From: Ferruginibacter sp.
GTDB lineage: Bacteria > Bacteroidota > Bacteroidia > Chitinophagales > Chitinophagaceae
Direction: 5' to 3'
Assembly: GCA_016786725.1 (NCBI GenBank)
Contig: JAEUVU010000007.1
Span: 547,959 to 611,958, forward strand
Length of the DNA: 64,000 nucleotides
Position numbers and translations under genes: made by a program. Below, in pieces: positions 1 to 9,445 of the stretch. Positions within the stretch are counted from its first letter, which is position 1. The number at the start of each line of letters is the position of its first letter. The notes below the pieces were generated by a model. The model was not told where the DNA came from, ran no database searches, and saw nothing but the letters and a program-made list of their open reading frames with translations.

Positions 1-374
1 TCGCTTAGTTTGCCACCGTTCAATACATGGCCGCGGTAAGCAACCACTTCATTCACATTCATATTGCTTTGTGTACCGCTGCCGGTTTGCCAAACCACCA
101 GTGGAAAATAATCATCTAATTTTCCATCCAGTATTTCTTTGCAAACCCTGCCTATCATATCTGCTTTCTTTTTTGGCAATACACCGGCTTCATTATTGGT
201 AATGGCAGCAGCATGTTTCAGGTATGCAAATGCCCTGATGATCTCTTTGGGCATCCTGTTAATGTCCTGAGCAATTTTAAAGTTATCAATGCTTCGCTGG
301 GTTTGTGCGCCGTAATAGGCATCCACAGGCACTTTTACTTCGCCCATGGTATCTTTTTCTATCCTGTATTCCAT
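1..374 (-). CDS. fumC: Class II fumarate hydratase, N-terminal part (truncated by window edge)
   Basis: Fumarase reversibly hydrates fumarate to L-malate in the TCA cycle in the cytoplasm. The visible part is the first 124 residues, read from an ATG at 374-372; the rest lies left of the window. It begins [16 protein letters not shown], followed by the [10 protein letters not shown] segment and, near the edge, [14 protein letters not shown], which is the conserved substrate-binding segment of the fumarase/aspartase superfamily. [10 protein letters not shown] together with SGTQSNMN fits FumC better than aspartase or argininosuccinate lyase. The catalytic serine loop is outside the window. A Bacteroidota promoter box lies 32 nt upstream. 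The gene diverges from the metalloprotease gene at 548. Aspartate ammonia-lyase is the only realistic alternative and looks less likely. Confidence 0.92.
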   Translation of the reverse strand, partial: MEYRIEKDTMGEVKVPVDAYYGAQTQRSIDNFKIAQDINRMPKEIIRAFAYLKHAAAITNNEAGVLPKKKADMIGRVCKEILDGKLDDYFPLVVWQTGSGTQSNMNVNEVVAYRGHVLNGGKLS

Positions 375-406
375 ATAGTTGGTTATTAAAATTTTGTATG
401 CTGGTG

Positions 407-414
407 CAAAGATA
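407..414 (-). promoter_or_regulatory. Putative -7 promoter box for fumC
   Basis: Read on the minus strand the sequence is TATCTTTG, an exact match to the Bacteroidota -7 consensus TAnnTTTG. It lies 32 nt upstream of the fumC ATG, which would give a 5' leader of roughly 28 nt. No clear -33 TTTG was seen. Confidence 0.55.
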
Positions 415-547
415 AACGATAAAGCGGAGGGGTAAAAATACTAAGTAGAGACCGCTTTAAAAGATATTAACATAAGAAGTTTTACTATTTTATTCTTTTG
501 AAAAGAAACATATATTTATCCCTCTTTAACTTTTAAAACAATTATTT

Positions 548-3505
548 ATGAGTAAAAAAAATTTACTTCTAACGTCTTTGTTTGCTTTATGTACCAGCCT
601 GGCTTTTTCGCAGTCAGATAAGTTCTGGTCGGCAAATAAAGAAGACAAAGCAAGTATTGTAACAGATAAAGCTGTTGCAAGGGTAACTTATCCAAAACTA
701 TTCAGGTTGTATAACCTGAATACGGAAACTTTAAGAAAAGAACTGTTTTCTGTTGTGGGCACAAATGCTTCCGTCCGTTCCACAGTTATTACGTTGCCCA
801 ATGCAGATGGAGGCTTTGAACAATTCGAAGTTTTTGAAGCATCAAACTTTGAACCGGAACTGCAGGCCCGTTTTCCTGAGATCAGGGCTTACTCAGGCCG
901 GGGCATTACCGACAAGTATGCCACTTTAAAACTGAGCATCTCTCCTCAGGGTATACAAACAATGGTTTTCCGCACGGATAAGGAAAATGAATTTATTGAG
1001 CCTTATTCCAAAGACCATACTGTGTATTCTGTTTACAGATCTAACCGAAATAAAGGTCAGTTGGCATGGACATGCTCTACCGATGAAAAAAATACATTTG
1101 TTGATATCAATGCAAAAATTGGCAACACCAGCAGTGCTACCGGCAGTTCAACCGGCCAGTTAAAAACAATGCGGCTGGCCCAATCATGCAATGGAGAATA
1201 TGCAAATTATTTCGGTGCAACCAGCGCTGCCCAGGAAGGGCTTGTGCTGGCAGCTTATAATGCAACACTTACCCGCTGTAATGGTGTGTATGAAAGAGAC
1301 CTGGCATTGCACCTGAACCTTATTGCGAATACAACTGCAGTTATTTTCTACAATCCTGCTACCGATCCGTACTCAACAACCTTAAGCCAGTGGAACCTGC
1401 AATTGCAGCAAACTCTTACCTCTGTTATTGGCAATGCCAATTACGATATAGGCCATATGTTTGGCGCTTCGGGCGGCGGGGGCAATGCAGGTTGTATAGG
1501 TTGTGTTTGTGTAAATCCTGCTACCAATAATTCGCTTGCAAAAGGGGCGGGTATCACTTCTCCATTTGATGCAATACCGCAGGGGGATAATTTTGATATA
1601 GATTATGTGGCGCATGAAGTAGGCCATCAGTTAGGAGCTAACCATACTTTCTCTATGTCGCTTGAAGGCACCGGAGTTAACAAAGAAGTTGGCTCAGGCA
1701 TTACTGTTATGGGTTATGCAGGTATCACCTCACAGGATGTGGCGCCTCATTCTATAGACATATTTCACCAGGCATCTATTGCACAGATACAGGCAAACCT
1801 GGCAACTAAAACCTGCCCGGTTTCAATAACTATGACAGCAAATCATGCACCTGTTGTTGCCGCTGTAAGCAATTATACCATTCCTATCAGCACCCCGTTT
1901 GCATTAACAGCTTCTGCAACCGATCCGGAAAACGATCCGTTGACTTACTGCTGGGAACAAAACGATAATTCAACCGTTTCCGGGGCAAGCAGTGTGGCTT
2001 CGCCAACAAAAGCATCCGGTCCCAACTGGTTATCATTTCCTGCTACGGTTTCGGGCACCAGAACATTTCCAAAATTATCAACCATACTTGCCGGCTTAAA
2101 TGTAACACCACCATTGCCTGGCGGCGATGCCGGTGCAAACATAGAAGCACTGAGTTCGGTTTCAAGAACTTTAAATTTCCGTGTAACAGCAAGAGACAAT
2201 AATCCATATGTAGCCGGTTCAACAATCGGTCAAACTGCATTTACCGATGCCGTTGTAACTGTTACAAATACTGCCGGACCATTTGCTGTTACCTCTCCAA
2301 ACACAGCAATAAACTGGAGTGCCGGCGGTAATGCTACTGTTACCTGGAGTGTAAATGGCACCAATGCAGGCTCAGTAAACTGCGCCACCGTAAATATTCT
2401 GTTATCTACAGATGGCGGCCAAACCTTCCCGACAGTATTAGCAGCTGCTACTGTAAACGATGGTTCGGAAGTTATCACTGTTCCATCATCTGAAGGCACA
2501 ACAAACCGCATAAAAGTAGAATCGGTAGGCAATATCTTCTTCGATATTTCAAATACCAACTTCACCATTGGGCCACCTGCGCTTTGTGGTGATGCTACCG
2601 GTTTAACTGCATCGGCCATTACACAAACCGGCGCAACAGTTAGCTGGACTGCAGTAAGCGGCGCAACCAGTTATGATGTGGATTATAAAACCAATGCATC
2701 ATCAACCTGGACAAATGCCGCAACAGCTACAACTACCACCTCAGTAAATTTAACCGGCTTAACAGCAGGTACATTATACGACTGGAGAGTGAGAGCAACC
2801 TGCCCTGCGGGGGCCGGTAATTATGTGCAGGCACAGTTTACAACAACGGCACCACCGGTAACCTGTCCTGGTATTTATGATGTAAGCACCAATGGCACTA
2901 CAGCTGGTGCTGCCCTGATACCTTTTAATACAGATATCAAAGGTTTGCTCAGTCCATCGGGCGATAACGATTATTACCGCTTTGTAATTACAACCGGAGG
3001 AACAATTACGATGACCTTAACAACATTGCCTGCCAATTATCATTTAAGGTTGCTGAACAGTGCCGGAACTACTTTACAAACTTCCAGCAACAGCGGTACA
3101 AATAATGAAACGATTACACGGACTGTAACTCCCGGCACCTATTATGCAAGGGTATATCCCCAGGGAAGTGCAAACAACGCTACCAACTGTTACACCTTAA
3201 GGGTGCAGTTAGGTACTGCCAGCAGGGGCTTGTTTGAAATGCAGTATGTAAGTAATGATTTCACTGTTTCGCCAAATCCGGCGGCCAACATGGCTAATCT
3301 TGCATTCAATGCCGAAAAAACCGGAACTGCAACCATCAGTATTACAGACAGAACTGGAAACATCGTATTTCAAAATACAACTTCCGTACAGGAAGGGGAA
3401 AACCGTAAAAATCTTGATGTAAGCAGGTTATCAAACGGGATGTATTTTGTGAAAATACAAATGGGAGATGATATACAGTTGAGTAAGATTGTAGTTATGA
3501 AGTAA
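548..3505 (+). CDS. Secreted reprolysin-like metalloprotease with Fn3, PPC and type IX sorting domains
   Basis: A 985-residue zinc endopeptidase predicted to be exported by the Sec and type IX systems. Order of parts: signal peptide (about 1-21, ending SLAFSQS); propeptide-like region to about 200; metzincin domain with the zinc motif HEVGHQLGANH at 356-366 and the Met-turn methionine at 388 (VMGYAG); cadherin/PKD-like beta regions; a fibronectin type III domain (about 675-773); a PPC-like domain (about 775-890); and a C-terminal type A sorting domain (about 905-985), with DFTVSPNPA at its start and SNGMYFVKI near its end. The C-terminal domain should be removed on export, with anchoring to the surface or release. 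A terminator follows. The catalytic part is related to that of the giant protein at 55408. Peptide specificity cannot be told. Confidence 0.93.
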   Translation: MSKKNLLLTSLFALCTSLAFSQSDKFWSANKEDKASIVTDKAVARVTYPKLFRLYNLNTETLRKELFSVVGTNASVRSTVITLPNADGGFEQFEVFEASNFEPELQARFPEIRAYSGRGITDKYATLKLSISPQGIQTMVFRTDKENEFIEPYSKDHTVYSVYRSNRNKGQLAWTCSTDEKNTFVDINAKIGNTSSATGSSTGQLKTMRLAQSCNGEYANYFGATSAAQEGLVLAAYNATLTRCNGVYERDLALHLNLIANTTAVIFYNPATDPYSTTLSQWNLQLQQTLTSVIGNANYDIGHMFGASGGGGNAGCIGCVCVNPATNNSLAKGAGITSPFDAIPQGDNFDIDYVAHEVGHQLGANHTFSMSLEGTGVNKEVGSGITVMGYAGITSQDVAPHSIDIFHQASIAQIQANLATKTCPVSITMTANHAPVVAAVSNYTIPISTPFALTASATDPENDPLTYCWEQNDNSTVSGASSVASPTKASGPNWLSFPATVSGTRTFPKLSTILAGLNVTPPLPGGDAGANIEALSSVSRTLNFRVTARDNNPYVAGSTIGQTAFTDAVVTVTNTAGPFAVTSPNTAINWSAGGNATVTWSVNGTNAGSVNCATVNILLSTDGGQTFPTVLAAATVNDGSEVITVPSSEGTTNRIKVESVGNIFFDISNTNFTIGPPALCGDATGLTASAITQTGATVSWTAVSGATSYDVDYKTNASSTWTNAATATTTTSVNLTGLTAGTLYDWRVRATCPAGAGNYVQAQFTTTAPPVTCPGIYDVSTNGTTAGAALIPFNTDIKGLLSPSGDNDYYRFVITTGGTITMTLTTLPANYHLRLLNSAGTTLQTSSNSGTNNETITRTVTPGTYYARVYPQGSANNATNCYTLRVQLGTASRGLFEMQYVSNDFTVSPNPAANMANLAFNAEKTGTATISITDRTGNIVFQNTTSVQEGENRKNLDVSRLSNGMYFVKIQMGDDIQLSKIVVMK

Positions 3506-3525
3506 TTATAATTAAATCTTCATTT

Positions 3526-3559
3526 AAAGAGGGTTGCTGTTTTGCAGCCCTCTTTTTTT
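3526..3559 (+). terminator. Rho-independent terminator after the metalloprotease
   Basis: A stem of AAGAGGG-TTGC with GCAGCCCTCTT (one G-T pair) around a short T-rich loop, followed by a run of T. It separates the protease gene from the glycosidase operon. Confidence 0.8.
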
Positions 3560-3595
3560 GTAATTTACACAACGGCAGTAAAATTAAAAATACCA

Positions 3596-5059
3596 ATGAA
3601 ATCAGTTAAAAAGCATATTGTAAGCCCTGTATTATTGTTGATTTTTGTTTTCAGTGTTGAAAAAGTACCGGCACAGCAGCAGGAATATTTTCCTGACCCC
3701 GACACGGCCATACAACTGCGGCTGGAAGAATGGAAAGACCTGAAATTTGGCTTACTCATGCACTGGGGCACTTACAGCCAGTGGGGCATTGTAGAAAGCT
3801 GGAGTATTAGCCCCGAAGACCTGAGTTGGGCAACCGGTGCCCGAAAACCCGGTGTGGCAGATAATTACAACGATTATGTAAAAGCTTATGAAAAACTTAA
3901 AACAACATTTAATCCTGTAAAATTCGATCCGGATAAATGGGCGGCAGCAGCAAAAGATGCCGGGATGAAATATGTGGTGTTCACAACAAAGCATCACGAT
4001 GGGTTTTGTATGTTCGACAGCAAATACACTGATTACAAGATTACTGACAAGAACTGTCCCTTCTCAACCAACCCAAAAGCAAATGTTACAAAAGAAATTT
4101 TTTCGGCTTTCAGAAAAGAAAACTTTTGGATCGGGGCCTACTTTTCCAAACCCGACTGGCATTCGGATACCTATTGGTGGAAACAATTTCCGGTGAGCGA
4201 CCGCAATGCGAATTATGCTATTGAAAAATATCCGGAGCAATGGAAAAAATTTTCCGACTTCACACACAACCAGGTTGATGAACTGGTAAGTGATTATGGT
4301 AAAATAGATATTCTTTGGCTGGATGGAGGCTGGGTTCGTAAAAAATCGGAAGATGAAGTGAAGAAAGAATTATTTGAAACCTATGAAGGCAGCCGCTGGG
4401 CCCGTAACCCCCAAAGCCAGGATATTGATATGCCCCGTTTGGTAAAAGAAGCAAGGGCAAAACAACCAAAATTAATTGTAGTTGACAGGGCTGTGCCGGG
4501 AGAGCAACAGAATTATCTTACACCCGAGCAACATATACCTGATAAAGGTTTGCCTTATCCCTGGGAAACCTGTATGACCATGGCCAGCAGCTGGAGTTAT
4601 GTGCCCAATGATGTGTATAAACCAACCAACGAGATCATCGAAAAATTAGTTGATATTGTAAGCAAGGGCGGTAATTATTTATTGAACATTGGCCCGGGCC
4701 CTGATGGCGAACTGGATGCAGTTGCATATCAACGGTTGAAAGAAATCGGTGCCTGGATAAAAATAAATGGCGAAGCAATTTATAATTCCAGGATGTTTAC
4801 AGTTTTCAGCGAAGGAGAAAAAATACGTTTTACACAATCGAAAGACGGCAAGACAAAATATATCTTTCTTTTTGATTTTCCGGAAGAAAAAATATTGCTG
4901 AAAAAAATGCCGTTTTCTAAAAATGATAAAATGCAAATACTGGGAAACAGTAAGCAACTTGCATGGAAACAAACTGAGCAGGGTGTTGAGGTAAATATTA
5001 CAGCGGCATTAAAAACAATAACTGATCATGTATGGGTTTTAAAGGTTAGTTCTAAATGA
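3596..5059 (+). CDS. GH29 alpha-L-fucosidase
   Basis: A 487-residue secreted glycosidase that should release alpha-L-fucose with retention of configuration. The start at 3596 is chosen because it gives a signal peptide (MKSVKKHIVSPVLLLIF...VPAQQ); an in-frame ATG 54 nt upstream lies inside the preceding terminator. GH29 marks: FGLLMHWGTYSQWG near the N-terminus, TTKHHDGFCMFDS, ILWLDGGW with the expected nucleophile Asp243, and NYLLNIGPGPDGELD. A small beta domain follows the barrel. It is the first gene of a three-gene operon: its stop codon overlaps the next start (ATGA), and another GH29 gene is third. The linkage cleaved cannot be read from the sequence. Confidence 0.93.
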   Translation: MKSVKKHIVSPVLLLIFVFSVEKVPAQQQEYFPDPDTAIQLRLEEWKDLKFGLLMHWGTYSQWGIVESWSISPEDLSWATGARKPGVADNYNDYVKAYEKLKTTFNPVKFDPDKWAAAAKDAGMKYVVFTTKHHDGFCMFDSKYTDYKITDKNCPFSTNPKANVTKEIFSAFRKENFWIGAYFSKPDWHSDTYWWKQFPVSDRNANYAIEKYPEQWKKFSDFTHNQVDELVSDYGKIDILWLDGGWVRKKSEDEVKKELFETYEGSRWARNPQSQDIDMPRLVKEARAKQPKLIVVDRAVPGEQQNYLTPEQHIPDKGLPYPWETCMTMASSWSYVPNDVYKPTNEIIEKLVDIVSKGGNYLLNIGPGPDGELDAVAYQRLKEIGAWIKINGEAIYNSRMFTVFSEGEKIRFTQSKDGKTKYIFLFDFPEEKILLKKMPFSKNDKMQILGNSKQLAWKQTEQGVEVNITAALKTITDHVWVLKVSSK

Positions 5060-7212
5060 TAAGAATGAAGCGATATACTTTTTGTTTGATTTTGTTTGCG
5101 GTCAATTCATTTGCACAAACCCCTGCCTATCTCAATTCATCATTGCCAGTAGAAACCCGTGTGCAGGATTTGCTTGGTAAGATGACTTTGGAAGAAAAGG
5201 CTTCTCAAATCAATAACACTTCTCCTGCAATCCCACGCTTACAAATTACTGCCTATAACTGGTGGAATGAAGCTTTGCATGGTGTTGCCAGAGCAGGGCT
5301 TGCCACCTCTTTTCCGCAACCGATTGGACTGGCGGCCACTTTTAGTGATAAAGCCATTTATAAAATGGGTGTGATGATCAGTGATGAGGCAAGGGCAAAG
5401 TATAACCAGTTTCAGCGTGAGGGAAAATATGGATTATATGAAGGGTTGACATTTTATTCGCCCAACATTAATATTTTCAGAGACCCACGCTGGGGCCGCG
5501 GCCACGAAACTTTTGGGGAAGATCCATATCTGACCGGTACCATGGGCGTGGCATTTGTAAAAGCCATGCAGGGCGCCGATCCCAATTATTTTAAAACCAT
5601 TTGCACAGCCAAACATTTTGCAGTGCATAGCGGGCCCGAACCTACCCGTCACGAATTTGATGTAAAGCCGCTGAAAAAAGATCTGTGGGAAACCTATTTG
5701 CCTGCTTTTAAAATGCTGGCGCAAAAAGGAGAAGTTTATTCCTTCATGTGTGCATACAACCGCCTGTACGGCGAGCCTTGCTGCAGCGACCCTTTTTTAC
5801 TTACTGATATTTTAAGAAAACAATGGGGTTTTAAAGGATTTGTTGCAACAGACTGCGGGGCGGTGTGGGATATGTTCATGTATCACCATACATCAAAAGA
5901 TTCTGTTGAGGGAATGGCAAAAGCCATCCGTGCCGGAGTTGATAATCATTGCATGGGTTATGTGGGGGCTGTTATACCTGCGATAAAACAAGGTTTACTT
6001 ACCGAAGCAGAACTGGATACCGCTGTTGCAAGGTGTTTGAGGGCAAGGTTTAAACTGGGTATGTTTGATGATGCGTCTTTGAATCCATATGCTTCCATAC
6101 CATACAGTGTTGTTAATAATGCGGAACATAAAAAGTATGCATTGGAATTAGCAGAGCAATCCATTGTATTGCTGAAAAATAAAAATGATATTCTTCCTTT
6201 ATCAAAAAAGACAAAATCAATTGTAGTTATTGGTCCAAATGCAAAAGATGCCGAAGTACCTTTGGGAAATTATAATGGAGAGCCAGCACATGTAAGCACG
6301 GTGCTTGAAGGAATAAAAAATGTGTTGGATGGAAATGCATTGGTTCAATATGCAAAAGGTTGTCATATTGTTGATACCATAAACTACGACCGGCAAAATG
6401 ATTTTAAACCAGCCATAGCAGCTGCTAAAGCTGCTGATGTAATTGTTTTTGTTGGCGGTATATCGCCCAGGCTGGAAGGCGAAGCATTGCAGGTAAAGAT
6501 TGATGGCTTTGATGGAGGAGATAAAACCAATCTTGAACTGCCGGCTGTGCAAACTGCTTTGTTAAAAGAATTAAAGAAGACAGGCAAACCAATCATACTG
6601 ATTTTAATAAATGGCAGCGCACTTTCCATTAACTGGGAGAATGAAAATGTTGATGCGATTGTTGAGGCCTGGTATGGTGGCGAGGCTGCAGGACAAGCCG
6701 TTGCCAATGTTTTGTTTGGAAATTATAATCCATCGGGAAGATTGCCTGTCACTTTTTACAAGTCTATTACTGATATACCTGCTTTTGATGATTATGCCAT
6801 GAAAGGAAAAACTTACCGCTATTGCGAAAAATCTGTGTTGTATTCATTTGGGTATGGGCTGAGTTATACAAAATTTGATTACAGTACTTTGAAATTATCA
6901 TCAACAATATTGAATGATAAGATTAAAATAACTGCTACTGTACAAAACACCGGCAACATGAATGGCGATGAAGTGATACAGTTGTATGTGCACCAACAGG
7001 GGCAGGAAGCAATAAAAGAATTAAAAGGCTATCAACGGGTTCATATAAAAAAGGGGGAGTCGAAACAAATAAGTTTTGTACTGAAGCCTGAGGATATTTT
7101 GCATTACAGTGAAGTAAAAGATGGGTTAGTTCTTTTACCGGGTAAAGTGGAAGTGATGATCGGATCTTCTTCGCAGGATATAAGATTGAAGTCTTCTTTC
7201 TTAATAAAATAA
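5056..7212 (+). CDS. GH3 glycosidase, beta-xylosidase-like
   Basis: A 718-residue exported GH3 enzyme (signal peptide ending near NSFAQTP). It contains the N-terminal barrel, with YNWWNEALHGVARAG and SFPQPIGLAATF typical of the xylosidase branch, KHFAVHSGPEPTRHEFD for substrate binding, and FVATDCGAVWDMF with the predicted nucleophile Asp266. A C-terminal alpha/beta-sandwich (about 365-570) and a fibronectin-like domain (about 640-715) follow. The start overlaps the GH29 stop by 4 nt, and the next gene begins 3 nt after its stop, so the three are almost certainly translated from one mRNA. The WWNEALHG signature suggests exo-beta-1,4-xylosidase, with arabinosidase or glucosidase possible. The operon suggests a xylose- and fucose-bearing plant or algal glycan; that is inference. 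Confidence 0.93.
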   Translation: MIRMKRYTFCLILFAVNSFAQTPAYLNSSLPVETRVQDLLGKMTLEEKASQINNTSPAIPRLQITAYNWWNEALHGVARAGLATSFPQPIGLAATFSDKAIYKMGVMISDEARAKYNQFQREGKYGLYEGLTFYSPNINIFRDPRWGRGHETFGEDPYLTGTMGVAFVKAMQGADPNYFKTICTAKHFAVHSGPEPTRHEFDVKPLKKDLWETYLPAFKMLAQKGEVYSFMCAYNRLYGEPCCSDPFLLTDILRKQWGFKGFVATDCGAVWDMFMYHHTSKDSVEGMAKAIRAGVDNHCMGYVGAVIPAIKQGLLTEAELDTAVARCLRARFKLGMFDDASLNPYASIPYSVVNNAEHKKYALELAEQSIVLLKNKNDILPLSKKTKSIVVIGPNAKDAEVPLGNYNGEPAHVSTVLEGIKNVLDGNALVQYAKGCHIVDTINYDRQNDFKPAIAAAKAADVIVFVGGISPRLEGEALQVKIDGFDGGDKTNLELPAVQTALLKELKKTGKPIILILINGSALSINWENENVDAIVEAWYGGEAAGQAVANVLFGNYNPSGRLPVTFYKSITDIPAFDDYAMKGKTYRYCEKSVLYSFGYGLSYTKFDYSTLKLSSTILNDKIKITATVQNTGNMNGDEVIQLYVHQQGQEAIKELKGYQRVHIKKGESKQISFVLKPEDILHYSEVKDGLVLLPGKVEVMIGSSSQDIRLKSSFLIK

Positions 7213-7215
7213 TCA

Positions 7216-8640
7216 ATGAAATATTTAAAAACGATACCAGTTTTCTTGTTGATTTTTTTTTACTGGCGACTACAGGCGCAAACCGATCTGCCTAAACCAA
7301 CCAAAGCCCAGCTTGCATGGCATGATATGGAGTTTTATCTCTTCATGCATTTTGGGCCCAACACATTTACCGACCTGGAATGGGGGCATGGAAATGAAAA
7401 GGAAGAAGTGTTCAATCCAACAAACTTAGATTGTGAACAATGGTGCCGCATTGCAAAAGCCTCTGGTGCAAAGGGTATCATCATCACTGCAAAACACCAT
7501 GACGGGTTTTGTTTGTGGCCAAGTAAATTCAGTAAACATACTGTAAGGGAAAGTAAATGGAAAGATGGCAAAGGTGATGTTCTGAAGGAATTATCTGATG
7601 CCTGTAAAAAGTACGGGTTGAAGTTTGGTGTTTATATTTCTCCCTGGGACAGAAACCATCCTGATTACGGCACAGAAAAATACAATGATGTTTTTGTGAA
7701 CATGATGGAGGAAATATTTGCCAACTATGGCCCCGTCTGGGAACTGTGGTGGGATGGCGCCAATGGCGAAGGCCCAAACGGAAAACGACAGGCGTATGAC
7801 TGGAAAAGATTTGAAAGAACAGTTCGTGAAATTTCTCCCAATACAGTTGTGTTCAGCGATATTGGCCCTGATGTACGCTGGGTAGGTAATGAGCAGGGTT
7901 TTGCCGGCAAAACAAACTGGAACACATTGGATACTGCCGGATTTACAAGAGGCGCCGGCTCTCCGCTGATGGATACTTTAAACAGCGGAAATGTACATGG
8001 CAATAACTGGATACCGGCAGAATGTGATGTAAGCATCAGGCCCGGATGGTTTTACCACAAGGCAGAAGACAGTAAAGTAAAAACGCCTGAAGAGTTATTT
8101 GAACTGTATTTAAAAAGTGTTGGGCGTGGCGCAAATTTATTGCTGAATGTACCACCAGATGGGAGAGGGTTGATAACTGAATATGATTCATCTGCGCTCG
8201 TTGGTTTTGCAAGATTAAAACAAAAAAATTTTGAGCAGAATTTATCTAAAACAGGAAGGGGCTTTTTCACAAACTTCTCAGATAAGCGCTATACTCCATA
8301 CTTAACAGATGAAAATTCAAAAACTTTTGAAATCGATTCGCTGCACTTTCAACAAACGATGGGGGTAGAATTTGCAAAACCTGTAAACATTAATTGTATT
8401 ATTTTAAAAGAAAACATAGAGAACGGGCAGTGTGCAAAATCATTTCTCCTTATATTGATGAACTCAAATACCGGGCTTTCTAAAGAAATACGGGGAACTA
8501 CAATCGGAAATAAAAGAGTACTTACATTTCCGGAAACTGAAACAAACAAAATATTATTGATAATAGGGAGCCAGAAATGGTTGACACAAATCAGTGAAAT
8601 TCAAAACTATCTGATTGATGAAAAACTGATTGAAAAATAA
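7216..8640 (+). CDS. GH29 alpha-L-fucosidase, second type
   Basis: A 474-residue exported GH29 protein, signal peptide ending near WRLQAQ. It has YLFMHFGPNTFTDLEWG, IITAKHHDGFCLWPSKF, and ELWWDGANGEG with the predicted nucleophile Asp180, then LLLNVPPDGRGLI. The short FMHFGPNTFTDxEWG form and the WWDGANG site look like the GH29-B branch, known for alpha-1,3/1,4-fucosidases, whereas the first gene of the operon looks like a different branch. A C-terminal beta-sandwich of about 120 residues follows the barrel. It is the last gene of the operon, 3 nt after the GH3 gene, and ends 2 nt from the convergent crotonase gene. The two fucosidases probably differ in linkage; which substrates they act on is not known. 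Confidence 0.9.
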   Translation: MKYLKTIPVFLLIFFYWRLQAQTDLPKPTKAQLAWHDMEFYLFMHFGPNTFTDLEWGHGNEKEEVFNPTNLDCEQWCRIAKASGAKGIIITAKHHDGFCLWPSKFSKHTVRESKWKDGKGDVLKELSDACKKYGLKFGVYISPWDRNHPDYGTEKYNDVFVNMMEEIFANYGPVWELWWDGANGEGPNGKRQAYDWKRFERTVREISPNTVVFSDIGPDVRWVGNEQGFAGKTNWNTLDTAGFTRGAGSPLMDTLNSGNVHGNNWIPAECDVSIRPGWFYHKAEDSKVKTPEELFELYLKSVGRGANLLLNVPPDGRGLITEYDSSALVGFARLKQKNFEQNLSKTGRGFFTNFSDKRYTPYLTDENSKTFEIDSLHFQQTMGVEFAKPVNINCIILKENIENGQCAKSFLLILMNSNTGLSKEIRGTTIGNKRVLTFPETETNKILLIIGSQKWLTQISEIQNYLIDEKLIEK

Positions 8641-8642
8641 TT

Positions 8643-9437
8643 CTATTTTCCTTTAAATTCAGCCTTTCTTTTTTCCAGAAAAGCAGTGGTGCCTTCTTTC
8701 ATATCTTCTGTGACAAAACAATCGCCAAAAGCTTCTACTTCTTTATCGTAACCGCTTTTGCCATTGGTGTAAGCGCTGTCGCTTACGACAGCCACATTAA
8801 CGCACTCAATAATTTTACCAATGGCAATGGGCGCTTTGCTCATGATAATGTTCAGGATATCTTTTGTTCTTTCCAATAAACTTTCTGCTGTACAAACATG
8901 GTTGACCAAACCTGATTGCAAGGCTTCACTGGCATCAATAAGATGTGCTGTCATTTGCAGCTCCATACTTTTTCCCTTGCCAACTAATTGTGTAAGGCGT
9001 TGTGTGCCGCCATAGCCCGGTATTAATCCTAAATTAACTTCGGGCTGGCCAAATTTTGCATTTTCGCTGCAAAGCCTGAAATGGCAGGCCATCGCCAGTT
9101 CGCAGCCGCCGCCCAATGCAAAGCCATTTACAGCGGCTACAATTGGTTTTTTACAATTCTCAATTTTAAAAAAAACGTCCTGCCCCCTTTTGGCCAAAGC
9201 CATCGCTTCCTCTTTGTTCAATCCGCCAAATTCGGTAATGTCTGCACCGGCAACAAATGCTTTGGGGCCTGCACCGGTAATAATCACAGTTTTAATATCG
9301 GCATTACTATACACTTCATCAATAGCTGCATTCAGATCGGTAAATACCTGCTTGTTTAAAGCGTTTAATTTATCGGGGCGGTTGATTGTAATAATAAAAA
9401 TGCCGCTTTCTAATGTAGTTAAAATGGTTTGGTACAT
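8643..9437 (-). CDS. Enoyl-CoA hydratase/isomerase family protein (crotonase)
   Basis: A 264-residue cytoplasmic crotonase-fold enzyme, probably hydrating 2-enoyl-CoA in fatty acid or branched-chain acyl-CoA catabolism. Visible marks: ITINRPDKLNALN, the oxyanion loop FVAGADITEF, and two acidic active-site segments, GGGCELAMACHF and FGQPEVNLGLIPGYGG. Both glutamates expected of a hydratase are present. The start at 9437 (MYQTILTTLE) is preferred: an upstream ATG at 9473 would overlap the preceding gene. It follows the B12-binding subunit gene by 8 nt, so the two are likely co-transcribed. That pairing suggests acyl-CoA remodelling such as propionate or branched-chain metabolism (inference). 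Confidence 0.9.
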   Translation of the reverse strand: MYQTILTTLESGIFIITINRPDKLNALNKQVFTDLNAAIDEVYSNADIKTVIITGAGPKAFVAGADITEFGGLNKEEAMALAKRGQDVFFKIENCKKPIVAAVNGFALGGGCELAMACHFRLCSENAKFGQPEVNLGLIPGYGGTQRLTQLVGKGKSMELQMTAHLIDASEALQSGLVNHVCTAESLLERTKDILNIIMSKAPIAIGKIIECVNVAVVSDSAYTNGKSGYDKEVEAFGDCFVTEDMKEGTTAFLEKRKAEFKGK

Positions 9438-9445
9438 ATTGGTGA

